Shown: positions 11,366-22,983 of the stretch, piece by piece | Layout: every line of letters starts with the position of its first letter | How positions within the stretch are numbered: the first letter of the stretch is position 1 | From: Fomitopsis serialis | Lineage: Eukaryota; Basidiomycota; Agaricomycetes; Polyporales; Fomitopsidaceae | Assembly (NCBI RefSeq): GCF_022376445.1 | Contig: NW_025955234.1 | Coordinates: 1 to 53,126 of the forward strand | Direction: 5' to 3' | Length of the DNA: 53,126 nucleotides | The notes under the pieces: generated by a model | Databases searched by the model: none | Told to the model about the DNA's origin: nothing | Seen by the model: only the letters and a program-made list of their open reading frames with translations | Position numbers and translations under genes: made by a program

Positions 11366-11650
11366 CTACATGTTGTCCTCCGGCCCGTCCTCGATCATCT
11401 GCGCGTAGTCTTCGTAGCTCGTAAATGTTGGTGAGCGCAGCTTCTTTTACCTGCCCTTCTTGCCGTCTTCCTCTGTCCTCTTTCGTTTCTTGACCGACTG
11501 GTCCGCGTCTATACCGCCCCATTCTTCCTCCTCCTGGTCAGACGTGTCCGAGCCGTCATACTCAACGAGACCCATGTCGGCGTCAAGCGGGATTAGATCC
11601 TCCTCCTCCTCCTCCTCCTCCTCCTCCTCCTCCTCCTCCTCCACGAGCTA
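11366..11650 (-). pseudogene. MAK21: C-terminal fragment of a Mak21/Noc1 (CEBPZ)-like ribosome-biogenesis gene
   Basis: The minus strand encodes a poly-glutamate run, then DLIPLDADMGLVEYDGSD, EEEEWGGIDADQSVKKRKR and, after an in-frame TAA at 11447-11449, KKLRSPTFTSYEDYAQMIED and GPEDNM before the true stop at 11366-11368. The acidic tract followed by a basic stretch and a closing SYEDYAxMIEDGPED block is how fungal homologues of the 60S assembly factor Mak21/Noc1 end; this is from memory of the family. A second in-frame stop (TAG) precedes the glutamate run at about 11650, and nothing upstream resembles the large CBF/Mak21 domain. I therefore read it as a dispersed, dead 3' fragment of a gene located elsewhere. 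Confidence 0.6.
11597..11643. repeat. (TCC)n trinucleotide microsatellite
   Basis: About 15 uninterrupted TCC units. On the minus strand these are GAG/GGA codons and make the poly-glutamate part of the Mak21-like fragment. Confidence 0.9.
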
Positions 11651-11875
11651 AAACGCGTCCTCGACTCCGAACGGTCCTGCTCGCCCTCCGCAGAGTCCGC
11701 TGAAGAGACGCCCGAGTCGCCTAGCGTGGTGGGCGCCCCCGGGCCGAGCGCTAGCGCCCAGCGCGCCAGGCTGCCACCACGACTCGACGATGACCAGGAC
11801 TCGGGCAGCCACCACGACCACCCGCCCGCGCGGCAAGACTGCACTCGCATCGTCCCAAAGGACACGCGAGCTCAA

Positions 11876-12984
11876 ATCGCCAGAAACTGTCTGGCTGAAC
11901 TACCGCGAGTTCAGCTATGTAGCAGCGCGGCCGACAGACCCTCTGGCGACGCAAGATCGTCGAATCCTTCCCCTCCTACCCTTCTCCCTCGCTTCCGCGC
12001 TCCTCTATTGAACCCGGGAGGCCTTTCTCTCGACTCTGGCGACATCTATTTGACGGCCCGCGGCTCTGGCAACACGGAACATGGCACTCTCGTGCCGTGG
12101 GACGACCTCTAGGTCGTCCCCCCAACTGTGCAAGGCGGCACGACGGACGCGCATTACCGCACGGTCGACGTGCCCCGTTCATCTACTCATGAACGATCGC
12201 ATAGTGGGTACGCTGAGCCTATCGCTCGACGTACACGCTACCGACCAGCACAGACGGTCGAGAAGTGAAGGTACGCCCTTTATGTACGTAAGTAGCACGA
12301 GGCCGTCCGGGTTTGTACTATCACAATGCTCCCTATCGACGCACGGTACTGCTGTGATAGCCTTGAGGCCTTGAGGCCCGGGATACAGTCAAGATACGCA
12401 TCCGCGTCTCGCTCATCGAAGGGGACACTTACCGTGAGGCTGCGTGCCATCTGACCTTCTGACTCTATTCAACGTACAACTTGAACGTTTGATCGTTTGA
12501 ACCTCGAGCGACTCGGGACACTTCCGAGTCAGTGGACTTAACAAGCGCCCTTGTTGAGAGGCCGGAGGAGGAGGAGAACAGACCCCTGTTTCCCTTGCTC
12601 GTACACCCAAGGCTTTCAAATATTGGTCGATTTTCATTCATTTCACACTTGCTTCGCTTTGTGTGCTCGCTGTCACTTGATATCATGTCGTACAGGATGT
12701 TGCCCAACTCCATTGACGCTAAGCTTATGCTCCATCGCCTACCACCCCACCCCTAGCAATCCAAATCCTCAAAAGCCCGCTCGAGGGTAGCAAAGGAAGG
12801 AAAGTAGTAAAGGGGACTCGTCGCGACGCACTGCCGGGCACCGACACCACTCAACGCAAACGCGCGAGCAAGGGATCAATCGATCACTGCCACCTGTGGC
12901 GGCATTCCGAGTCCGAGTCTGAATCTCTGATTCGTAAGTCAAGAAATCAAGATCCAATGCAGTGCAGCGTCGATCACTTACTGA
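11876..12984. other. Intergenic, no gene supported
   Basis: Short ORFs on both strands lack recognisable motifs. I see no splice chain, repeat or RNA gene here. Confidence 0.5.
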
Positions 12985-13275
12985 ACTACACTCCCGCGTC
13001 GTTTGAGTGTCGGAACAGTTTGGTTATCCTCGGCGAACAGCAAAGGACGCGTACCACAGTTGGCTCGGCATGCAGTTCACAATCATCATTTGCTGGCTTG
13101 ATCGTCGGGCGGGCACCCACTGTCTTCGCCGCCCGTCCCTCTCTGCTTAGTCATACCGGAAGCATGCACCAGGCCTACCAGAAGTGCCCCGGCGAGCAGT
13201 ATTTAAGCCCCTCGTGGGGAGGTACCCAGCATCGACCCCATTCCCCCTCTAACTATCCCCTCTGAACATTTCAAC
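12985..13275 (+). promoter_or_regulatory. Promoter tract of AKR copy B with GGGCACCCACT element and TATA-like box
   Basis: This is the counterpart of 4880-5172. GGGCACCCACT lies at 13111-13121, about 160 bp before the ATG. The TATA-like GTATTTAAGCC is at about 13199-13209. The block GTCATACCGGAAGCATG is identical to that of copy A. Confidence 0.6.
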
Positions 13276-15140
13276 ATGTCCGTCGCAAAGAAGACCGTCC
13301 CATACGGTGTGTTTGTATCCGCAGAATGCTAGATTGTACTAATGCTGCCATGTTCTATATAGTTCGCCTGGGCAAGTCCGGCCTGAAGGTATCCAAGATA
13401 ATTCTCGGGTGCATGTCGTACGGCAACAAGGGCTGGAGCGAATGGGTTATCGACGACCAGGAAGAAGTCAACAAGCACATCAAATTTGCGTGAGTGGGAC
13501 ACGGCCCCTGCACGACGGGCTGCGCTGACATCCTTCACGGCAGATATGATCACGGAATCCAGACTTTCGACACGGCCAATGTATGTCCTGACGTTACTCG
13601 ATGTACAGACGACTGAGAGCCGTCTGCTAACAAGGTGTACTCCAACGGCCTATCTGAGATCATGCTCGGCAAGGCGATCAAGGAGCTGCAGCTGCCCCGC
13701 GAGGAGCTCGTTGTCCTGACAAAGGTCGAGTCGTCCAGATTGAGCTGGTCATTGGCGACGTGCTAACTATACATAGGTTTACTTCCCGGTGGCCCCCAAG
13801 CACGACATACTGCTCTACGGGGCAAACCCCGCGGAATATGGCATTATCAATCAGCAAGGGCTGAACCGCAAGGCATGTGTGCATCTCTTGGGACCCGGAG
13901 TTCCGAGGCGCATACGCTGACGCCAAGCGGCTTGTAGCACATCTTCGACTCTGTGAAGAAGAGTCTGGAACGCCTGCAAGTCGAGTACATCGATGTCCTC
14001 CAGTGTGAGTGCCATAGCAAATGACGCGTTCGTTGATTGGAGTTGAATGGGCTGGTTAGGCCATCGGTTCGACTCTGGGACCCCGATTGAGGAGACGGTT
14101 CGTAATCATCCCGTGGCGTACCGCGGATGTGCACTCACATGATGCTGCAGATGCAAGCCCTCCACGACGTCGTGCAAGCGGGATACGTGCGCTACATCGG
14201 AATGAGTTCCTGCTACGCCTATCAGTGTGCGTAGACCAACTCCCTCTAACCGCTCGAACAACACTGACCGCACAAACATTCCCGTAGTCCACGCGATGCA
14301 GAGTACGTGCACGCCGATAAGGCAAGACGCGCTAACTTGCTGACTTGCCTCGCTGACAGACTACGCCATCCAGAACAAGCTCACGCCCTTCATCTCGATG
14401 CAGAACCACCACAGCCTGATCTACCGCGAGGAGGAGCGCGAGATGCTCCCCACCCTCAAGGTGCGACTCCCGCGAGTGCTCCCTGCATGATCCCTTCTTC
14501 CTGACGCGCCCCACACAGTTGTTCGGCGTCGGCGCGATCCCGTGGTCGCCCCTGGGCCGCGGTGTTCTCACCCGCCCGCTATCTGTGCAGACGAAGCGCG
14601 GGGAGACCGACGGGTGGGTGTCCTCCGCTTTTTACCGTGTATCTTACTTCTTCACTGACGCGGGTCTCGCTAGCTGGGCGGGACCGTACAAGCAGTGGGC
14701 GGGCACGTCTGATATCGTGAACCGGTACGGCACACTGCTGAGACTGAGCCTGGTCCATCCGTGCTGACGGAATTTCACTTAGGGTCGAGGAGATCTCGAA
14801 GAAGAAGGGCGTGAGCATGGCGCAGGTCGCGCTCGCGTGGAGTATGTCCAAGGATGGTGAGTGTCAGGCGCGGCTGTGAGGGCGCCCGTACTCACCAGGG
14901 GATTCCACGCAGGCATCACTGCGCCGATTGTGGGCACGACGAGCCTCAAGAACATGGAGGACCTCATCGGTGAGTGCCCTGTTTCGCTTTCCGGGTGCCC
15001 TGGGCGGTCAACTGGCTGCGGACTTGTTGTGCTGATGGGTCTGTGTTGCTGCAGGCGCGGTCAACGTCGAGCTGACTTCGGAGGAGATCAAGTCCCTCGA
15101 GGAGCCGTACAAGCCGCTGGAGATCTTCGGGCACGATTGA
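13276..15140 (+). CDS. Aldo/keto reductase, copy B
   Basis: This is the closest relative of copy A in the window, starting MSVAKKTVPY and ending YKPLEIFGHD. The same 15-exon layout is used, including the 15-nt exon 9 at 14288-14302. The tetrad D62, Y67, K95, H151 is intact (FDTANVYSNG, VVLTK, LQCHRFD). It differs from A in HRFDSGTPIEET (A has DYD) and in the loop after residue 96 (YFPVAPKHDILLYGANPAEY), a variable part that in this family lines the substrate pocket. The late segment WAGPYKQWAGTSDIVNR is the ancestral-looking form shared with D, E and F. All joins use GT-AG introns. Copies A and B share the promoter tract, so they form one direct duplication. Confidence 0.92.
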
Positions 15141-16256
15141 GATCTCAGGACAAACCCGGCGCGGATGCGGCTCACTCTTGTCAGTCTCGGACTCCCAGTG
15201 TCACTGTATATGCAAATCGTGGTAGTATGTATTTGAGAAGGCTCGCATGTTTGTAGATCTACTAGAAACCCAGTTCATCATATAATGCGTTGTTTCGATG
15301 GAGTGCTCACGATAACACTACGTGCCTCAGGTCAGAGTCGGATCTCAGACTGAAAGATTATGGTGAATTCGCACATTGTATTCGATGAAGGGTTCGCTAC
15401 GTCCGGCGCCGGGCGGGGAAACTGCGTCGCGTTGATCACGTGGGCGCGACTCAGTCCTGAGGTTGTCCAGGAGAGCTTCTTCATACCAACCTTGAGCGTG
15501 AACCCTCCGTCTCGAACTCTATCACGAAGTCTGCCCGGATGTTGTCCTGGTCAAATCAATGGTTGGAAGGCTGGGGAATGTAAAGACGTGGTCTACTGCC
15601 AGCTCGGATTCGTAGGTATGAAGTTGTGACGCTGAAGTGTGTACTACTATTGCGGTTATCGGTGGGCACCCACTCGCATCACCTCGGTGTCAATCACTCA
15701 TCTCTGTCACCAGGAGCTTGTTCTGGGAGTGTTCTAGTAGACTCCCCGTTTATTGGTGGGAAAGCCTTATACCCATTTGGGCTCTCGTAGAGTCGGAAGG
15801 AGGGAGGATGTGCTTGATATCATGCAGACAAACACTTGGTTGTGCCGGAAGAGGCCTAGTGAGTTGTCTGAACAGATATGGGTGCATTCATGAGCCTGGT
15901 CCGTGGGCATGCAATCAGTGGTAACGAGGATGTACTAAGTATACTCAGTTTACTGGCCACGATATATATCAGCTCTGGTCACGCTCCCCGGATGGCTTCG
16001 CATCGGACTATGACCTAGTTCGTAGACACCTGCCCACACACCAGAAGCAGCAACAGCCCGCGCACTCTACTGATTTGTGCCGTGCAAGGCCTGATCCCTC
16101 CATCCGGATGGATGTCCTTCGACACCATGTCTGATCTGAAGCCATGGGATTTGAGGTTCAGACATCTCCGCCTATAACCGGGTTTTCCAGAGTTTTCCCT
16201 TCATATCCAGCTACCGACGACATCAGTTGCACTCTGCTCAGCCTCTGACCACCACC
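15141..16256. other. Intergenic with a distant GGGCACCCACT copy and a TATA box for AKR-C
   Basis: TGGGCACCCACT occurs at about 15663-15674, roughly 590 bp before the copy C start, much farther than in A, B and E. CTATAA at 16172-16177 is a likely TATA box 80 bp before the ATG. Two consecutive plus-strand ORFs (15360-15629 and 15637-15924) have no family motif. Confidence 0.5.
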
Positions 16257-18125
16257 ATGTCTCTCGAGAACAAGTCTATGCCTTACGGTGTGTCCCTCTC
16301 TGCGGGTGCTCTAATCACTACTCACTACTGGTATACAGTACGCCTGGGAAAGTCCGGTCTGAAAGTATCGAAGATCATCCTGGGATGCATGTCGTACGGC
16401 AGCAAGGGCTGGAGCGAGTGGGTCATCGACGACCAGGAAGAAGTCACCAAGCACATCAAATACGCGTCAGTTGAGAGCGGGCCTTGCTCCAGTAATTGCG
16501 CTAGATATTTAGCTGATCGTGTCGGTGCGCCAGATATGACCATGGGATCCAGACATTCGATACGGCAGATGTGCGGGTTACAGCCGAAATATGCGCCGTG
16601 CAAGCAACTGACGATGCATGGCTGTAGGCGTACTCGCATGGCCTCTCTGAGGTCATGCTCGGCAAGGCTATCAATGAACTCAAGCTACCCCGCGAGGAGC
16701 TCGTCATCCTCACAAAGGTCAGACCACCCAAGCCGAGTCACCATCCTCAAGCCGCTGACTGTCTGCAGATTTACTTTCCGATAGCGCCTGAGTACGACAT
16801 GAACATTTGCTACATGAAACCCGAGGACTTTGGTGTGATTAACCAGAAGGGCCTCAACCGCAAGGTACGTGTACTGGCACCCTAGACACAAGCCGGCACA
16901 TATACCGACGACATACGCCCTCTAGCATATCTTCGACTCTGTGAAGAAGAGCCTTGAGCGCCTGCAGGTGGACTACATCGATGTCCTTCAGTGTGAGTGC
17001 CATCAGGGTTCAACATCGCGGCTTGACGAAGGTCGGGCAATGCAGGCAATCGGTTTGACTACGACACGCCTATCGAGGAGACGGTATGTACGAGGCTCAC
17101 GATACGGTATGAGCTAGTCTTACCATCGAACCTGTAGATGCAAGCCCTTCACGACGTCGTGCAAGCTGGCTACGTGCGATATGTCGGCATGAGCTCGTGT
17201 CATGCTTATCAGTGTGCGTAGACTGATTTATCTGACTGCGTCTAGCAGCCTACAGCTAACACCCACAGTTCACGCGATGCAGAGTACGTACCCTCGGCTT
17301 ACTCTCAAATAGAACACATCTCAACGCTGAGATCGTACCTGCGCCGACAGACTACGCCATCCAGAACAAGCTTACGCCGTTCATCTCGATGCAGAACCAC
17401 CACAGCCTCGTCTACCGAGAGGAAGAACGCGAGATGTTCCCCACACTCAAGGTGCCGTTCTCCCCCGTCAGGCCGTCTAGATCCCTCCGTTCTGACGGTC
17501 TGCGGGTAGATGTTCGGCGTCGGCGCGATCCCGTATTCGCCCCTCGGCCGCGGCACCCTCACTCGCCCACTCTCCGCGCAGACGAAGCGCGGAGAGAATG
17601 ACGTGTCAGTGCCGCTTCCTCGTTCCGCAGTAGCTCGTGCTTACCTAGCCGTCCCGCAGTTTCATAGGACCCTACTCGACATGGGCGGGCACCCCTGACA
17701 TCGTTATTCGGTACGTTACTCCGACACAAACATGCTGTTCCTCGTTGATGTGTATACATGACGTATGCAGGGTGGAGGAGCTCGCGGGCAAGAAGGGGGT
17801 GAGCATGGCCCAGGTGGCGATTGCGTGGAGCTTGGCGAAGGACGGTGAGTGCTTATCACTGATCACCCCATTGAGTCTGGCGGGGTATTCGTAGTGTTGA
17901 TGTGGACGCGCTTTCTGCGTTGCAGACGTGACGGCGCCGATCGTGGGCGCGACGAGCCTGAAGAACCTCGAGGACATTATCGGTGAGTCATAGCTGCCCT
18001 GCGCGTGGTGCAGTGAGTGCTCATGACTGGCGGACGCAGGCGCGATCAACGTGGAGTTGACTCCGGATGAGATTAAACACCTTGAGGAGCCGTACAAGCC
18101 GCTGGCGGTTTGTGGCCATGTCTGA
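16257..18125 (+). CDS. Aldo/keto reductase, copy C, catalytic His replaced by Asn
   Basis: Same fold and exon layout as its paralogues, starting MSLENKSMPY and ending YKPLAVCGHV. D62, Y67 (FDTADVYSHG) and K95 (VILTK) are present, but the block that reads LQCHRFDYD in copies A, D, E and F reads LQCNRFDYD here: the codon after the intron acceptor at about 17044 is AAT, not CAT. The His normally polarises the substrate carbonyl, so ordinary carbonyl reduction should be weak or altered. Other substitutions at conserved places are WS to YS in GAIPYSPLGRG and GTTS to GATS near the cofactor. The frame is otherwise open. Exon 2 is almost identical to that of copy E on the opposite strand. It converges on copy D, with 392 bp between stops. 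Confidence 0.88.
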
Positions 18126-18517
18126 GGGGATGAACATCTAAGTTGAAATCTCGACGACCGGTTCAATGTTGTGCGTGATGTATGTAACTGATACAATGAG
18201 GGCAACAGGTGGCTTGTAAGTAAATGGATGAATGCAGGCATTCCCTGCGACTGTGCACGAAACATCAAGTTGCACGTCGATAGGATCCTGAGGGACTAGA
18301 CGTCCGAGCTTCCCTGTGAATTTGTTCAGACCCGAGCCATTGCGGGGACGCAGCGACTCCTGACTATTCTTTAGTGCTTACATCGGTACACCGTGAGTAG
18401 GATGTTCAATTTCGATAGCATCGTCACCGAGTGCTCATGTCACTTGTCGTGAATTAGTATGTCTATCATGTACAGTGTCTACCCATCGCCAAGATCACAT
18501 TTCCATGCCCCGTCTCC
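18126..18517. other. Shared 3' region of convergent AKR-C and AKR-D
   Basis: The stop codons are 392 bp apart. No gene or clear terminator motif is visible; poly(A) signals of both genes must lie here. Confidence 0.5.
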
Positions 18518-20505
18518 TCACGCATGGCCATACACCTCCAGCGGCTTGTACGGTTCCTCGAGGTACTTGATCTCGTCCGAGGTCAGCTCCACGTTGATTG
18601 CGTCTACGTTCACCTGCCATCAGCACACATGACTTGCGCGAGTCGTAACACGACGCCCTTCCTCGAGCCAGCGTCCCGGACGGCGCGCAGCACAGAACAC
18701 TTAAGAGACACATGTGAACAATCGAGTGAACTCACCGATGAGGTCCTCAAGGTTCTTCAAACTCGTCGTGCCCACGATCGGCGCCGTTATCCCTGCAACA
18801 TCGTAGAAAACGTGTCCATGTCAACAACACGAACGCTCCGATATGGGCGATCGCTCGCCAGCCCGACTCAGAGCGCAAACACTCACCGTCCTTCGCCAAG
18901 GTCCACGCGAGTGCGACCTGGGCCATGCTCACTCCCTTCTTGCCCGCGAGCTCTTCCACCCTGCGCGCGTCCGTTTCCAGCGTCAGCGAGCAGCAGCACG
19001 ACTTGGTGGGACCAACGCACCGGGTGACGATGTCAGCAGTGCCCGCCCACGTCTTCTGGAACCCTGTGAAGCTGCGGAATCGGCCAGGGCAAGAGGATGA
19101 GTGACCATGGATGTGCACGGAGGAGGGGAGGCACTGACGCGTCCATCTCCCCGCGCCTCGTCTGGGCGGAGAGCGGCCGGGTGAGGACACCGCGGCCGAG
19201 GGGTGACCATGGGATCGCGCCCACGCCGAACATCTACACGCAACGTGTGAGCATGGAGAAAGATCGACTGAGGCCTACGGTAGCATGAACCTTGAGCGTG
19301 GGGAACATCTCGCGCTCCTCTTCGCGGTAGACGAGGCTGTGGTGGTTCTGCATCGAGACGAAGGGTGTAAGTTTGTTCTGGATGGCATAGTCTATGGTCG
19401 GTGTCACGTCAGCCTTTGCATGGGGCGACCTGGCATTGACCAACGCCACATACTCTGCATTGCGTGGACTGCGGGATTGCATCGTTAGGATTGGTTTTCG
19501 TCGAGAGATGTGGGAAACGTACACTGATATGCATAGCACGAATTCATACCGATGTACCGGGCGTACCCGGCTTTCACGACGTCATGAAGGGCTTGCATCT
19601 GTGGATGATACATAAATGTGGGGTCAAGTCATCCGTTGAGAAATCACCGTACTGTCTCCTCAATCGGCGTATCGTAGTCAAACCGATGACCTGTGGTTTT
19701 CAATGCATTGTATCAGCGTTGCTAGCATATCTCAACCATACCGGCGCTCACATTGGAGAACATCGATGTAGTCGACCTGCAGGCGCTCGAGACTCTTCTT
19801 CACAGAGTCGAAGATATGCTAAATATCAAGCCATGCCATGATATAGACCCGTCAGTACCCAATGATTGAGTCCACACACCTTGCGACCGAGGCCCTTTTG
19901 GTTGATTATACCATGGTCCTCGGAGTTCTTGCCCATGAGGTTCAGATCATACTTAGGTGCAATCGGGAAGTAAACCTGCATGCGGCCGCAGTCACTATAG
20001 ACAGACGAGTACTCCACTATGCATGGACTGACCTTCGTCAAGATGACGAGCTCCTCGCGGGGCACCTGGAGCTCCTTGATGGCCTTGCCGAGCATGACCT
20101 CCGAGAGGCCGTTCGAGTACACCTAGAGATGACCGTCTTCAGTGGTCAGTGCATCGCACATTTCGGGGTCTATACGCACATTTGACGTGTCAAACGTCTG
20201 AATGCCGTGGTCATATCTGCCGCACGCATAAGTAGAGTCGTCAGTCAGAGCAACGACTGCTATGAGCAGGGCGCTCGACTGACGCGTATTTGATGTGCTT
20301 ATTGGCCTCCTCTTGGTCGTCGATGACCCACTCGCTCCAGCCCTTGCTTCCGTACGACCCGCACCCCAGAATAATCTTGGACACCTTCAGACCAGATTTA
20401 CCCAGACGAACTACATTCAGCGGTAGCGTTAGTTAGCACAGTACTCCAGTACGGGCGGATGAGTGTAGGCGTACCATACGGCATAGACTTCTTTTCGAGA
20501 GACAT
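18518..20505 (-). CDS. Aldo/keto reductase, copy D
   Basis: Minus-strand member starting MSLEKKSMPY at 20505 and ending YKPLEVYGHA. The tetrad is complete (FDTSNVYSNG, VILTK, LQCHRFDYD). It has two changes at sites constant in the others: GCGSYG for GCMSYG near residue 28 in the first strand/helix turn, and TSN for TAN beside the catalytic Asp. IGMNSCYAYQ replaces IGMSSCYAYQ, and VVKAGYARY replaces VVQAGYVRY, so D is the most diverged member in its central part. Exons and introns match the paralogues in position. A TATA-like run CATATATAAA (20577-20586, read on the minus strand as TTTATATATG) lies about 75 bp upstream of the ATG. Confidence 0.9.
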
Positions 20506-21092
20506 CTTAGGCTGTTAGATATAGAGATCACTCTTGATACGACAGGATGGCAGTGGTAGAAAAGCGTCGTCAGGACTCATATATAAACACAAATATCTCC
20601 CGGGCCCACGACATAAACCGAAGTTTCGTCAAGGCGGCTTCTTCCATCAAGGCGTAGACTCGATGCCCGTACACGTCGTACCGTCCTATGTATAGCTTTT
20701 GCTGAGTTGAGGACAAGCATTCACCGGCCGGCTCGGATTTTAAGGATGACATGCTGACGAATCTGCGATCTCTGCCGTCTCGTTGATCACGCTGGCTCAG
20801 TCACACTGGGCGGCTGCGATGTTTATCGCGAGGTTGTCGAAACGTAAGTAGCCGGAACATGGTAAGCAGGTGGCAAGTAAGCATTACTTACAGCCTAGCA
20901 TTGAGTGCGGAATCGCGCTGCGGCACGTACATAAGTACATGTGCTACGTTTCGCCGAACATTTTGACTGAGCAGTGGCGCTTCGCCTCATTTGACAAGGT
21001 CTGACAAGGTAACGCGAGATGATGTGGTCGCTGAACCATCCGTCATCTAGCTACCTGTGGAGTACTGATTCGAAATGTTGAACATCCATCCC
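20506..21092. other. Promoter region of AKR-D and 3' region of AKR-E
   Basis: Copies D and E are head-to-tail on the minus strand with 587 bp between them. Apart from the D TATA-like box at 20577-20586 I see no clear element; the GGGCACCCACT block of A, B and E is not present here. Confidence 0.5.
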
Positions 21093-22983
21093 TCAGACAT
21101 GTCCATACACTGCCAACGGCTTGTACGGTTCCTCGAGATACTTGATCTCATCCGGAGTCAACTCCACGCTAATCGCGCCTGCGTCCGCCAGCCGTTAGCA
21201 CGCCGCTCACACGACGCGCAGGGCACCTACGACTCACCGATAATGTCCTCGAGGTTCTTCAGGCTCGTCGTGCCGACGATCGGCGCTGTCACACCTGCAA
21301 CGCAAAAGGCGCATCCGCATCAATAACACGAACGCTCCGCCCGACTCAAAGAGACAATCGAAGAGCACTCACCGTCCTTCGCCAAGCTCCACGCAATCGC
21401 AACCTGGGCCATGCTCACCCCCTTCTTGCCCGCGAGCTCCTCCACCCTGCATACCCGCATCAGCAAGGAACAGCACTTTTGGCGGCGGAGCAACGTACCG
21501 AGTGACGATGTCACTGGTGCCCGCCCACGTCTTGTACGCTCCTGTGAAGCTAAGGAGGGCCAGATAAGCATGAGCGGCTGTGGAGCTAGGAAACGGCACT
21601 AACGTGTCAGTCTCTCCGCGCTTCGTCTGCGCGGAGAGCGGGCGAGTGAGGATGCCGCGGCCAAGGGGCGACCACGGGATCGCGCCGACGCCGAACATCT
21701 AACCGCAGGCCGTCAGAACGAAGACATATCAGAGATCGGGGAAATCGGGAACGGCACCTTGAGTGTAGGAAACATCTCGCGTTCTTCCTCGCGGTAGACG
21801 AGGCTGTGGTGGTTCTGCATGGAAACAAATGGCGTGAGCTTGTTCTGTATGGCGTAGTCTGTCAGCACGGGCAGTGTCAAAATGTGCTCTGTTTGGAAGT
21901 AAGGTGAGGGTACATACTCTGCATCGCGTGGACTGTGAACATTATCCTCGTCAGTAGGCTGCTAGACGCTGTCAGAGGAAAGGTTTAAGCACACTGATAG
22001 GCATGGCACGAGCTCATGCCGATATATCGCACGTAGCCAGCTTGCACGACGTCATGAAGGGCTTGCATCTACAGGTTCGACGATAAGGCCGAATCGTGCC
22101 ACATCGTAACTTAACCACAGACCGTCTCTTCGATCGGCGTGTCGTAGTCGAACCGATGACCTGTATCAACCAACGTTCAGTCATGCGCCGACGACAAGTG
22201 TGCCCCACCAAGATGCACTTACACTGGAGGACGTCAATGTAGTCGGCTTGCAGGCGTTCGAGGCTCTTCCTCACAGAGTCGAAGATATGCTATAGAACAT
22301 CTTGTGTCAGACTGTACTCGATATATGCGCCCGCCTATGTCCAGGGCAGTAGTCTGCATACGCGTACCTTACGATTGAGGCCCTTCTGATTTATTACACC
22401 ATAGTCCTCGGTGTTCTTGCCGAAGATGTTCATGTCATACTTCGGTGCTAGCGGAAAGTAAACCTGCAAACGGTCAACATACAAGATTTAGCACTCGGCT
22501 TGAGTGATGTAACCTTCGTGAGGATGACGAGCTCCTCGCGGGGAAGCTTGAGTTCCCTGATAGCCTTGCCTAGCATGACCTCGGAGAGACCGTTCGAGTA
22601 CACCTACAAGCAGACATCATCAGCTGACAATACATACCTTTCAGCCGCAGCTCTAGCACGCACATTTGCTGTATCGAATGTCTGGATGCCGTGATCATAT
22701 CTGCCGCACGGATTGCAGTACAATCAGCCAAAGGTCCAAAGCAACTACTGGAACGAGGACGGCTCTTGACTGACGCGTATTTGATGTGCTTGGTGACCTC
22801 TTCCTGGTCGTCGATGACCCACTCGCTCCAGCCCTTGCTGCCGTACGACATGCATCCCAGGATGATCTTCGATACTTTCAGACCGGACTTTCCCAGGCGT
22901 ACTGTACCCCAGTAGTGAGTGATGATCAGAGCACTCGCCGAGAGAGACGCACCGTAAGGTATAGACTTGTTCTCGAGAGACAT
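21093..22983 (-). CDS. Aldo/keto reductase, copy E
   Basis: Minus-strand member starting MSLENKSIPY at 22983 and ending YKPLAVYGHV. All exons join in frame: D62/Y67 in FDTANVYSNG, K95, H151 in LQCHRFDYD, the 15-nt FHAMQ exon, YREEEREMFPTLK, GAIPWSPLGRGILTRP, the late WAGT segment and PIVGTTSLKNLEDII. Exon 2 differs from that of copy C by a single synonymous base by eye, although the two genes lie on opposite strands. This marks a recent inverted duplication or gene conversion. AGTGGGCACCCACT lies at 23128-23141, about 150 bp before the ATG, the same distance as in A and B. A TATATA-type box lies at about 23034-23042. Confidence 0.92.

Noticed and set aside
11447..11644. Poly-glutamate ORF as an independent small acidic protein
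   Set aside because: It starts inside a microsatellite, and its downstream frame continues past a stop into a recognisable Mak21-like tail, so it is part of a dead fragment.
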